NCBI RefSeq assembly: GCF_000426725.1
Contig: NZ_AUFX01000012.1
Coordinates: forward strand, 124,001 to 188,000
Reading direction: 5' to 3'
Source of the DNA: Sporocytophaga myxococcoides DSM 11118
GTDB lineage: Bacteria > Bacteroidota > Bacteroidia > Cytophagales > Cytophagaceae
DNA: 64,000 nt
Shown here: positions 17,642 through 26,196 of the stretch, one piece after another
Layout: every line of letters starts with the position of its first letter
Numbering within the stretch: the first letter of the stretch is position 1
Translations under genes and position numbers: made by a program
The notes under the pieces: generated by a model
Seen by the model: only the letters and a program-made list of their open reading frames with translations
The model's database searches: none
What the model was told of the DNA's origin: nothing

Positions 17642-18712
17642 ATGATTGATAAGCTCGAGGCCATTAAAAAAAGATTTGAGGAGGTTTCTGAATTAATTAT
17701 TCAGCCTGAGGCAATGGCAGATATGAAAAAATATTCCGCACTGGGAAAAGAATATAAGGAACTGGAGAAGATAGTGCAGGTCTATAAAAAGTATAAAGGA
17801 ATTCTGGATAATATCGATAGCGCCAAAAAAGTACTTGAAACAGAGAAAGATCCTGATTTCAGAGAAATGGCAAAGACAGAGCTGGATGAATTGGTTCCGG
17901 AAAAGGATAAGATGGAAGAGCTTGTCAAAGAAATGCTTATCCCGAAAGATCCTAATGACAGCAAAAACGTTATTCTTGAAATCCGCGCAGGTACTGGTGG
18001 TGACGAAGCTGCAATTTTTGCAGGAGATTTACACAGAATGTATCAGCGTCTGGCTGAGATTATGGGCTGGAAACTTGAACTTCTGGATTATACCGAAGGA
18101 ACTTCAGGTGGTTACAAAGAGATCATCTGTACTGTTGCAGGTGAAGATGTCTATGGTAAACTGAAATTTGAATCTGGAGTGCACAGAGTACAAAGAGTAC
18201 CGGCTACCGAAACTCAGGGTCGTGTACATACTTCTGCGGCTACTGTTGTGGCTCTTCCGGAAGTTGAGGATGTGGAAGTTGATATCAACATGAATGATAT
18301 CAGAAAAGATACTTTCTGCTCTTCTGGTCCTGGTGGTCAGTCTGTAAACACTACCTATTCAGCTATTCGTCTTACACATATTCCTACTGGTGTGGTGGTA
18401 CAGTGTCAGGATGAAAAATCTCAGATTAAGAACTTCGATAAAGCTCTGAAAGTATTGCGTTCAAGATTGTACGAAATTGAGCTTCAGAAGCAAAATGACG
18501 AAATCGGAGCTCAGAGAAAATCTCTTGTTGGTAGCGGTGACAGATCAGATAAAATCAGAACTTATAACTATCCTCAAGGTCGTGTTACTGACCACAGAAT
18601 AGGTTATACTGTTTATAACCTGCCGGTTGTAATGGATGGTCATATTGAAGATTTCATAGAGCAACTTCGTATCGCTGAGAATGCAGAGAGATTGAAAGAA
18701 GGAGCTAAATAA
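17642..18712 (+). CDS. prfA: Peptide chain release factor 1
   Basis: A 356-residue class I release factor recognising UAA and UAG. The codon-recognition PAT tripeptide (residues 187-189, in RVPATETQG) identifies RF1 rather than RF2, and the GGQ motif for peptide release is at 231-233. Length fits the family (about 355-360). It has its own promoter-like element upstream and a terminator downstream. Confidence 0.97.
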   Translation: MIDKLEAIKKRFEEVSELIIQPEAMADMKKYSALGKEYKELEKIVQVYKKYKGILDNIDSAKKVLETEKDPDFREMAKTELDELVPEKDKMEELVKEMLIPKDPNDSKNVILEIRAGTGGDEAAIFAGDLHRMYQRLAEIMGWKLELLDYTEGTSGGYKEIICTVAGEDVYGKLKFESGVHRVQRVPATETQGRVHTSAATVVALPEVEDVEVDINMNDIRKDTFCSSGPGGQSVNTTYSAIRLTHIPTGVVVQCQDEKSQIKNFDKALKVLRSRLYEIELQKQNDEIGAQRKSLVGSGDRSDKIRTYNYPQGRVTDHRIGYTVYNLPVVMDGHIEDFIEQLRIAENAERLKEGAK

Positions 18713-18735
18713 TTTTTAGAATAAAAATCAAATTT

Positions 18736-18784
18736 TAACGTTGGATTTTGGATATGACTTTTCAAAATTCAACGTTATTTTTTT
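18736..18784 (+). terminator. Intrinsic terminator after prfA
   Basis: AACGTTGGATTTTG (18737-18750) pairs with CAAAATTCAACGTT (18763-18776) with one G-T pair, followed by a T-run. Confidence 0.8.
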
Positions 18785-18802
18785 AGGATTTATCCGATCA
18801 GA

Positions 18803-20113
18803 ATGAAGAATATTGCTATTTGTTTTCTAAGCATTTTATGTTTTCTCGTGTGCTGTAAAAAAGCAGATGAAAAGCTGACTTCAGATCCTTCTGTAAAACT
18901 ATCTTTTTCAAGAGACACTATTTTTTTTGATACTCTTTTTACTTCCGTTCCGAATATTACAAAAAGACTTTTGGTTTATAACCACAATAAAAATGCTGTT
19001 AAGGTGAGTCATATTTCGCTGGAAGGACTTGCTAATTCACCATATTCATTAATCATAAATGGTAAAAAATCATTTTCTGATTCCGATGTTGAAATCAGGG
19101 GGAAAGACAGCATTTATATTCTCATATCTGTATTGTTGAAGTCGACTGATACTGCGAATGCATATGTTGTCTCTGATAAAATTCTTTTTAATACCAATGG
19201 TAACGTTCAGTCTGTAGCACTGGAAAGTTTTGCCCAGAATGCAAACTTCTTTATTAATGCTCAAACAGGGTGTGATACCACCTGGAAGGCCGGAAAACCT
19301 TTTGTAATCTATAATCATGTCACCATTCCTGAAGGTTGCAAGCTTACAATTGAAAAAGGGACAAAAGTGCTCTTTCACAATGATGCTTCAATGAAAGTAG
19401 ATGGAACATTGATTGTCAATGGAGAGAAGGGAAAAGAGGTGTTTTTTGGTTCGGATAAAAGAGGGAAAATTTATGAAGATCAGCCTGGTCAATGGGCAGG
19501 AATACAGTTTACTGCCAAAAGTAGAAACAATAGAATCAATTTTTCCATAATAGAAAATGCCGATACCGGCATCAGTCAGGAAACAGTGCCGGATAATGAC
19601 ACCATTCCTGAGTTGATATTGTCCAATTCTGTAGTGAGAAATATGAAAAATGAGGGCTTTTCTTTGGAGGCAGATACTTATTTATGGAATGACTTGGCTT
19701 ATAATATTCTGGGGAATGGTATTCTTTCCAAAGGAAATGAAACAGTATATGTCAGACATTTCACTTTGGCAGGTTATTCATTTTCATTTTTCAGGGATTA
19801 TCCATTATTGGATTTTTCACAATCAAATGGAAAAACAAGAATTGAAAACAGTATCATTTGGGGTGATAGAAGTTATGAAGTAGCTCCCGGAGGTGATTTT
19901 ATTGTCACCAATTCCATCATTAGAAATTCTCAGCCAGTTCCCGGCAATGATCTTATTTCAAAAGACCCTCAATTCAAAAGTCCGTTTCGGGAGGATTTTC
20001 ATCCCGATAGCCTTTCTCCAGCAATTGATACAGGCACTAATTTAGGTATATTAAAAGACCTTGATGATAAGAGCAGAGATGAAAAAGCGGATTTAGGAGC
20101 CTATGAAAGGTGA
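18803..20113 (+). CDS. Lipoprotein with parallel beta-helix
   Basis: A 436-residue lipoprotein (signal peptide ending FLVCC, with two candidate lipid-bearing Cys). Residues about 30-150 look like a beta-sandwich (FDTLFTSVPNITKRLLVYN), and from about 175 there is a right-handed beta-helix: ITIPEGCKLTIEKGTKVLF-like rungs, VDGTLIVNGEKGKEVFFGS and repeated N/I-rich turns. It ends with SPAIDTG and LGAYER, the pattern of choice-of-anchor beta-helix proteins. It is probably a surface or periplasmic carbohydrate-contacting protein; the family is common in Bacteroidota but the role is unknown. Confidence 0.75.
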   Translation: MKNIAICFLSILCFLVCCKKADEKLTSDPSVKLSFSRDTIFFDTLFTSVPNITKRLLVYNHNKNAVKVSHISLEGLANSPYSLIINGKKSFSDSDVEIRGKDSIYILISVLLKSTDTANAYVVSDKILFNTNGNVQSVALESFAQNANFFINAQTGCDTTWKAGKPFVIYNHVTIPEGCKLTIEKGTKVLFHNDASMKVDGTLIVNGEKGKEVFFGSDKRGKIYEDQPGQWAGIQFTAKSRNNRINFSIIENADTGISQETVPDNDTIPELILSNSVVRNMKNEGFSLEADTYLWNDLAYNILGNGILSKGNETVYVRHFTLAGYSFSFFRDYPLLDFSQSNGKTRIENSIIWGDRSYEVAPGGDFIVTNSIIRNSQPVPGNDLISKDPQFKSPFREDFHPDSLSPAIDTGTNLGILKDLDDKSRDEKADLGAYER

Positions 20114-20216
20114 TTTTCTTCAAAAAATAAACAGCTGTAATTCCTTCAATACAATTATTTAACGATCATAAAATCAGTAAAATTTAGCTTAAAAGGCATC
20201 TTGGAATCGGAAATTC

Positions 20217-20247
20217 TTTGTTCCTAACGCACTTTAAGTTAATTTTG
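20217..20247 (+). promoter_or_regulatory. Promoter of glyA (Bacteroidota type)
   Basis: TTTG (20217-20220) and TAATTTTG (20240-20247) are 19 bases apart, the full consensus of the main Bacteroidota sigma factor. Transcription would start near 20254, giving a leader of about 25 bases before the glyA ATG at 20279. Confidence 0.8.
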
Positions 20248-20278
20248 ATAATTATATCAAATAATCAAAAACTCTTTC

Positions 20279-21571
20279 ATGGAAACTACAATAATATCTG
20301 CCTTAAGGGATAATCAAATCTTTGATCTAATTGCCCGCGAAAAAAGAAGACAGGAGAGTGGTGTTGAACTTATTGCTTCTGAGAATTTTACCTCTCGCCA
20401 GGTAATGGAGGCTATGGGTAGCGTATTAACAAACAAATATGCAGAAGGGCTGCCAGGCAAAAGATATTATGGCGGATGCGAGATTGTAGACCTTTCAGAG
20501 CAATTGGCTATTGACAGACTAAAGAAATTATTTAAAGTTGAATGGGCAAACGTGCAGCCGCACTCTGGTGCACAGGCAAATATGGCTGTGTTCCTTGCTT
20601 GCCTTACTCCTGGAGACACGATACTAGGATTTGACCTTTCTCACGGTGGTCACCTTTCTCATGGTTCGCCTGTAAACTTCTCAGGTAAGTATTTCAAACC
20701 TGTATTCTACGGAGTTGAAAAAGAAACCGGAATAATTAATCTTGATAAAGTTGAAGAAATAGCATTAAGAGAAAAACCGAAATTGATCGTTTGCGGTGCT
20801 TCTGCTTATTCAAGAGACTGGGATTACAAACGTTTCAGAGAAATTGCAGATAAAGTAGGTGCTGTATTGCTTGCAGATATTGCTCACCCAGCCGGACTTA
20901 TAGCTAAAGGATTATTGAACGATCCAGTTCCTCATTGTCATTTTGTTACTTCTACTACTCACAAAACTCTTAGAGGTCCAAGAGGTGGTATCATCATGAT
21001 GGGTAAAGATTTTGAAAACCCAATGGGTCTTAAAACTCCTAAAGGTGAAATCAGAATGATGTCTAACGTTATGGACATGGCTGTTTTCCCAGGAGTACAA
21101 GGTGGTCCGCTTGAGCACGTAATTGCTGCAAAAGCAGTTTCTTTCTTCGAAGCACTTTCTGATGATTATTTAGAGTATGCTAAGCAAGTGAAGAAGAATG
21201 CCCAGGTAATGGCTGATGCATTTAAGAAGAGAGGATATGAGATCATTTCAGGTGGTACAGACAATCACCTAATGCTTATCGATCTTAGATCTAAAGGTTT
21301 GACAGGTAAGTTTGCAGAGAATACACTTATACAGGCAGATATTACAATAAATAAAAACATGGTTCCGTTTGATGACAAATCTCCGTTTGTTACTTCCGGA
21401 ATGAGAGTTGGTACAGCCGCTGTTACCACCAGAGGTATGAAAGAAGCCGATATGGAAAAAATCGTTGAGCTTATCGACACAGTATTGATGAGCAATGAAG
21501 ATCAAAAGGTTATCCAGAAGGTGAAAAAAGACATCAACCACTGGATGGAAGACTTTCCTCTTTACGTATAA
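20279..21571 (+). CDS. glyA: Serine hydroxymethyltransferase
   Basis: A 430-residue PLP enzyme interconverting serine and glycine with tetrahydrofolate, the main source of one-carbon units. The PLP-binding Lys is Lys229 in TSTTHKT (224-230), followed by [17 protein letters not shown] and SHGGHLSHG are also as in the family. It is led by a strong promoter and followed after 10 bases by tatC, so the two are probably cotranscribed. Confidence 0.97.
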   Translation: METTIISALRDNQIFDLIAREKRRQESGVELIASENFTSRQVMEAMGSVLTNKYAEGLPGKRYYGGCEIVDLSEQLAIDRLKKLFKVEWANVQPHSGAQANMAVFLACLTPGDTILGFDLSHGGHLSHGSPVNFSGKYFKPVFYGVEKETGIINLDKVEEIALREKPKLIVCGASAYSRDWDYKRFREIADKVGAVLLADIAHPAGLIAKGLLNDPVPHCHFVTSTTHKTLRGPRGGIIMMGKDFENPMGLKTPKGEIRMMSNVMDMAVFPGVQGGPLEHVIAAKAVSFFEALSDDYLEYAKQVKKNAQVMADAFKKRGYEIISGGTDNHLMLIDLRSKGLTGKFAENTLIQADITINKNMVPFDDKSPFVTSGMRVGTAAVTTRGMKEADMEKIVELIDTVLMSNEDQKVIQKVKKDINHWMEDFPLYV

Positions 21572-21581
21572 AAACTAATTT

Positions 21582-22400
21582 GTGGCAAAAGCTCAGAATA
21601 AAGAGATGTCATTTCTCGATCACCTTGAGGAATTGAGGTGGCATCTCATTAGATCGTTAATATCAATTGTTGTATTCTCTTTGGTTGCTTTCCTAGCAAA
21701 GGATTTCATCTTTCAGACGGTCATTCTGGGACCAGCCAAAACAGATTTCTGGACTTACAGAATGCTTTGCAAACTTGGTCCGGATTTGTGTATTGAAAAG
21801 ATGAACTTTTCTCTCCAAAACAGGACATTAGGAGGTCAGTTTACAATGCACATCAATGCAGCATTTGTAATTGGGCTTATTCTTGCTTTCCCTTATACAT
21901 TCTGGGAAATCTGGAGCTTTATAAAGCCGGGATTGTATCTGAAAGAGCAAAGCGCAGCAAGTGGTCTCCTGTTCTATGTAACTGTATTATTTGTTTCAGG
22001 GGTGCTTTTTGGTTATTACATTGTTTCTCCGATGTCTATTAACTTTCTTGCAAATTATTCCCTTGACCCAAGCATAGAAAACAATTTTGACCTAGCATCA
22101 TATATTTCTACCCTTACTATGATGGTCCTCGGTAGCGGGTTGATGTTTCAATTGCCTGTGGCTGTATTTATCCTATCCAAATTGGGTGTAATGACTCCTG
22201 ATTTTATGAGAACTTACAGAAGGCATGCAATAGTTGTGATCTTAACAGTTGCAGCGATCATTACTCCTCCTGATGTTCTTAGTCAGATAATAATTTCTCT
22301 GCCACTTTTTGTATTGTATGAAATAAGTATCTTTATCTCTGCTAGTGTAAACAAGAAGAGAAGGAAGAAAGAAGAAATGCAAGAGTTAACATACTCATAA
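21582..22400 (+). CDS. tatC: Sec-independent translocase subunit TatC
   Basis: A 272-residue inner-membrane protein, the receptor of the twin-arginine export system for folded proteins. The N-terminal FLDHLEELRWHLIRS signature (which binds twin-arginine signals) and about six membrane segments are visible, with the FxKPGLYxxE segment (IKPGLYLKEQ) in the first large loop. A GTG start is used; an ATG eight codons in (21606) is the alternative. No tatA/B gene is nearby. A terminator follows. Confidence 0.95.
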   Translation: MAKAQNKEMSFLDHLEELRWHLIRSLISIVVFSLVAFLAKDFIFQTVILGPAKTDFWTYRMLCKLGPDLCIEKMNFSLQNRTLGGQFTMHINAAFVIGLILAFPYTFWEIWSFIKPGLYLKEQSAASGLLFYVTVLFVSGVLFGYYIVSPMSINFLANYSLDPSIENNFDLASYISTLTMMVLGSGLMFQLPVAVFILSKLGVMTPDFMRTYRRHAIVVILTVAAIITPPDVLSQIIISLPLFVLYEISIFISASVNKKRRKKEEMQELTYS

Positions 22401-22409
22401 GAAATATTA

Positions 22410-22438
22410 AGTCCTGCTTTGTTAAAAAGCAGGACTTT
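22410..22438 (+). terminator. Intrinsic terminator after tatC
   Basis: AAGTCCTGCTT (22410-22420) pairs perfectly with AAGCAGGACTT (22428-22438) and is followed by TCATTTTTA. It separates glyA-tatC from rpiB. Confidence 0.85.
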
Positions 22439-22479
22439 CATTTTTATCAATATTTAGATAATTAAATATAAATACCCAA

Positions 22480-22920
22480 ATGATTAAAAAAATAGCGCTA
22501 GGTGGTGATCATGCCGGATACGCTTATAAAAAGGAAATAATAGCGGACCTTCAAAGCAAAGGTTACGAGGTAAAAGACTTTGGACCATTCAGTGAAGCTT
22601 CTGTTGACTATCCGGATTTTGTACATCCATTATCTCAGGCAGTGGAAAGCAAAGAGTTTGATTTTGGAATTCTGATTTGCGGAAGTGGAAATGGAGTTGC
22701 AATTACAGCAAATAAATATAAAGATATAAGAGCTTCGCTTTGCTGGACGAATGATCTTGCTGCGCTTGCGAGACAACATAATGACGCAAACGTACTATGC
22801 CTTCCTGCAAGGTTTATTGAGCTGGGAGATGCAAAGAAATTTGTTCAGACTTTCATCGAAACACCTTTTGAAGGAGGAAGACATCAGAACAGAGTTGATA
22901 AAATTAATAAATGCTATTAA
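22480..22920 (+). CDS. rpiB: Ribose 5-phosphate isomerase B
   Basis: A 146-residue enzyme of the pentose phosphate pathway converting ribose 5-phosphate and ribulose 5-phosphate. It has the GGDHAGYAYK phosphate-binding start (8-17) and ICGSGNGVAI (66-75) with the active-site Cys67. Length fits RpiB/LacAB. Its last 17 bases overlap the end of the convergent membrane-protein gene. Confidence 0.95.
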   Translation: MIKKIALGGDHAGYAYKKEIIADLQSKGYEVKDFGPFSEASVDYPDFVHPLSQAVESKEFDFGILICGSGNGVAITANKYKDIRASLCWTNDLAALARQHNDANVLCLPARFIELGDAKKFVQTFIETPFEGGRHQNRVDKINKCY

Positions 22921-24331
22921 TGGGCTGTACTTTTTCGTATAGCCCTTCATCTACTTTTTTGTAAGCTGCCCCTAATGATGGAATTTTGGCAAATATCTTT
23001 TCTGCAAGATTACTTTTGTCAACAATAAAATCCGGTGAATCCCTTAAAAAGTCTCTGTATATCCCTGAAATATTTTCAAAGTTATTAAGATTGTCAAACC
23101 TTTTTTCAGCCAATTGCCAATCAAGGTATGGTGTAGCAAGTGTATTGTTAATATACATCTCCGGAAATTTTCCCAAAACCAATACTTTCTTCCCTTTTAT
23201 TCCGTCAAATGGACTTTGTAGCGGAGAAGCTACCATAGAGTTGATATTCCATGTTTTGTTGCTCATCGAAGCTTTTGATGAAAATATAAAACTTATCCCT
23301 AAGATGAAGATGATGGTTCCTGCAAAAAAGGACTCCGAAAACACTTTGTGTCTTATAAGGGAAAACATGTGAGAAGCAAAAAAAGCCAGCGCTGGCACAA
23401 ATATAAAGGTGGAGGAGGGAGTCAGATTGTTTGATAAAGCCAGTGAAAATACCCCAAAAATTATCCAAAGCAACATGGATTTGATGAGATTGTACTGAAA
23501 ATTAACATAACGTGAAGAGTTAGCTATAATGAAGAATGAGAAAAGCATCATTATTGCCGGGGTCAATAAAATTAAAATATAGAGCTGAAGGCTACCGTAA
23601 ATAGTCTTTTTATAATTGACAAAAGAAAGTACATAGTAGGTGACAAATTCAGAAGATCCGTTTTTAAGGAAATAGTAAGTCCAGGCAATCAAAAACGGAA
23701 ATGCGAATCCTACAATTAACAGAAGAAACTTTCTAAGATTCAAAACGCCAAAGAATAAGTACGAAAGAAATGCAAAGAAAAAGAAAAGCCCTAGTTGAAT
23801 GCTAAATAATGCTGCAATTCCTATAAAAACTCCAGAATAGAGCATATGCTCTTCTTTCAGATCATTACGAAGCTGTTGGAATATAAGAAATAGGGCTATC
23901 AGCAGAAAGGTAGTTCCCAGCAAAACGGGAAACAAAGTATTAAAATCGAAGAATAAAGTAGCAAAGAGGAAATAGAACAGAGCCGGTAAGACGCTTCTGT
24001 CTCTCAGGGCTCCAACTGCATTTAAGATTAAATTGAAGATAACGGCCTGGAAAATCACAAAAAGAGTAGATGTAATCCAAAGAGCGGTTTGGGATTTTCC
24101 AAAGATCAGATTCAGGAAATAATAAATTGAAGATGCTAATGGCCCTGCAGGATACCAGATGTCTCGGTACATTGAAGTCGAGGAATTCAACTTTTCTCCT
24201 ATTGTGAGCCAACTGATTTCACTGAGAAGCAGAGGACTGCCATTTAGTAAGAATGACATTCTGATTATCAGAAATATAATAACTACAATCCCTAAGCGAA
24301 AGGGATCAAAAGTTTTGAAAAATCTAACCAA
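22904..24331 (-). CDS. Multipass membrane protein, GT-C or DUF6427-like
   Basis: A 475-residue inner-membrane protein with about ten to eleven hydrophobic segments and an extracytoplasmic C-terminal tail of about 120 residues. The first loop reads YRDIWYPAGPLASSIYY, similar in layout to the acidic first loop of GT-C glycosyltransferases (which use lipid-linked sugars), and the overall shape also recalls Bacteroidota DUF6427 proteins. Neither assignment is firm. It stands alone between convergent rpiB and divergent rbfA. Confidence 0.65.
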   Translation of the reverse strand: MVRFFKTFDPFRLGIVVIIFLIIRMSFLLNGSPLLLSEISWLTIGEKLNSSTSMYRDIWYPAGPLASSIYYFLNLIFGKSQTALWITSTLFVIFQAVIFNLILNAVGALRDRSVLPALFYFLFATLFFDFNTLFPVLLGTTFLLIALFLIFQQLRNDLKEEHMLYSGVFIGIAALFSIQLGLFFFFAFLSYLFFGVLNLRKFLLLIVGFAFPFLIAWTYYFLKNGSSEFVTYYVLSFVNYKKTIYGSLQLYILILLTPAIMMLFSFFIIANSSRYVNFQYNLIKSMLLWIIFGVFSLALSNNLTPSSTFIFVPALAFFASHMFSLIRHKVFSESFFAGTIIFILGISFIFSSKASMSNKTWNINSMVASPLQSPFDGIKGKKVLVLGKFPEMYINNTLATPYLDWQLAEKRFDNLNNFENISGIYRDFLRDSPDFIVDKSNLAEKIFAKIPSLGAAYKKVDEGLYEKVQPINSIY

Positions 24332-24470
24332 GGCAAAAGATTATTTGTTAATTTTCGATTAAAACTTGTTAATTAAAACTAAGTTTGAAGTAAATATAAC
24401 TACTTGTTCATTTAATGGATATAATTTTAATAATTTCCATTAAATAAATCATCCTTCATCGATACGGAAA

Positions 24471-24857
24471 ATGGACAGCAAAAGACAACAAAAAGTTTCC
24501 AGGCTAATACAAAAAGAAATGGGCGAACTTTTTCAGAGAGACACCAAAGGGATATTTGGGGGAGCATTTATTACAGTTACACATGTAAAAATCAGCCCGG
24601 ATCTTGGGGTTGCTTCAATTTATTTAAGCTTTCTGAAAAGTAATAATCAGAGTGCCATCCTTCAGAATATCAGAGAAAATACAAAGCAGGTAAGGAAAAT
24701 GCTGGGGGAAAAGGTCGGAAAACAGCTTCGAATAGTTCCTCAACTCGTTTTTCATATCGACGATACAGTTGAGTATGCCGCTAATATAGATAAGATCCTT
24801 TCCGGACTTGAAATACCTCCGGCGAAAAAAGAGGATGGAGAAAACGAAGAAGAATAA
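24471..24857 (+). CDS. rbfA: Ribosome-binding factor A
   Basis: A 128-residue 30S maturation factor with a single KH-like domain. It begins with RQQKVSRLIQKEMGELF and has VTHVKISPDLGVASIYLS and LRIVPQLVFHIDDTVEYAANID, the family core, with a charged tail. It is followed 18 bases later by the lolC/E-like gene. Confidence 0.95.
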   Translation: MDSKRQQKVSRLIQKEMGELFQRDTKGIFGGAFITVTHVKISPDLGVASIYLSFLKSNNQSAILQNIRENTKQVRKMLGEKVGKQLRIVPQLVFHIDDTVEYAANIDKILSGLEIPPAKKEDGENEEE

Positions 24858-24875
24858 TTTTAAATCCCTACAATT

Positions 24876-26102
24876 TTGAGTGTACCCTTTTTCATTGCAA
24901 GGCGCTATTTTTTATTTGGCAGGAAAATTAATTTTATCAATATAGTTTCTCTGCTCTCCATCCTTGTGGTTGCTTTTGTAACCATGTCTTTGGTGGTAGC
25001 ATTAAGCGTATTCAATGGATTGGAAAATCTTATCCGATCACTTTACAATACTTTTGATCCGCAATTGAAGATTTCTGCTGTACAGGGAAAATCTTTTACA
25101 GTTGACCATGATTTTCTGGATAAGCTCAAATCCAGGGAAGGTATCGCCATTATTACGGAAGTAATAGAAGACAATGTGCTTGTCAAATACAAGGAAGATC
25201 AGATGGTGGTGAAAATGAAAGGGGTTTCCGACAGCTTTCTGAAGCAAAAGAGATTGGATTCCATGATTGTGGCAGGAGAGCTGAAGTTCCATGACAATGG
25301 AAAAGACTATGCGATCATTGGACGTGGAATTCAATATAACCTGGCTATATCTCTAAATAGCGAGATCAACCCTTTACAGGTATGGTATCCAAAAAATATT
25401 AAAGCTGTTGCATCTTTAAGTCCTGATAAAGTCTTTAGCAGAGAAAATATAAGGGCGGGAGCAGTCTTCGCAATTGAAAAGCAGTATGACGATAATTATA
25501 TTTTCGTACCGCTGGATTTTGCTGAAAGGCTTCTGAACTATGGAAACAAAAGGACTTCTTTGGAGATAAAGATAAAAGATGGCTTTAAGATAAATAAAGT
25601 AAGAGATCAATTGAGAGAATTGCTTGGAGAGGACTTTCTGGTACAGAACAGTGATGAGCAGCATGCAAGCTTGCTTCGGGCTGTTAAAATTGAAAAACTG
25701 TTTATGTTTTTTACTATTTCATTTATCCTGGCTGTTGCATCTATGAATATATTTTTCTGTCTTACAATGCTTGCCATTAATAAGAAACGCGATGTTGCTA
25801 TACTTTATTCATTAGGAGCAACGCCAAATATGGTAAGGGCAATTTTTCTTACTGAAGGCGCTATGATTGCATTTACCGGAGCTATTTTAGGACTTGTCTT
25901 AGGTATTGGTCTTTGCATTGCACAACAACAATTTGGAATGGTTTCTATGGGTATGGAAACATCGCTTGTGGATGCATATCCAGTTAAAATGGAAGTCACC
26001 GATTTTATAAGTACTGGTATCACAATTATTGTGATTACCTTTTTAGCCTCTGTAAGACCCGCAACCAGAGCCATTCAGGTAAGCATCAGGGAAAATATTT
26101 AA
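24876..26102 (+). CDS. Lipoprotein-releasing ABC transporter permease (LolC/E-like)
   Basis: A 408-residue FtsX-type permease. It has an N-terminal membrane segment after FFIARRYFLFGRK, a large periplasmic MacB-like domain (about 60-260) and three further membrane segments near the C-terminus, with the cytoplasmic KKRDVAILYSLGATPNMV coupling segment that touches the ATPase (LolD). This layout is the LolC/LolE family that pulls lipoproteins out of the inner membrane. The start is TTG at 24876. It probably shares a transcript with rbfA. Whether it acts as a homodimer cannot be told here. Confidence 0.85.
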   Translation: MSVPFFIARRYFLFGRKINFINIVSLLSILVVAFVTMSLVVALSVFNGLENLIRSLYNTFDPQLKISAVQGKSFTVDHDFLDKLKSREGIAIITEVIEDNVLVKYKEDQMVVKMKGVSDSFLKQKRLDSMIVAGELKFHDNGKDYAIIGRGIQYNLAISLNSEINPLQVWYPKNIKAVASLSPDKVFSRENIRAGAVFAIEKQYDDNYIFVPLDFAERLLNYGNKRTSLEIKIKDGFKINKVRDQLRELLGEDFLVQNSDEQHASLLRAVKIEKLFMFFTISFILAVASMNIFFCLTMLAINKKRDVAILYSLGATPNMVRAIFLTEGAMIAFTGAILGLVLGIGLCIAQQQFGMVSMGMETSLVDAYPVKMEVTDFISTGITIIVITFLASVRPATRAIQVSIRENI

Positions 26103-26196
26103 GAATCAGGACGATTCAGTTTTGTGTATAATTATCTTCTCTTTTTCATTTCTAATAAAACTGAATTTAGTATATTGTATACTTGTTTAATCCGAA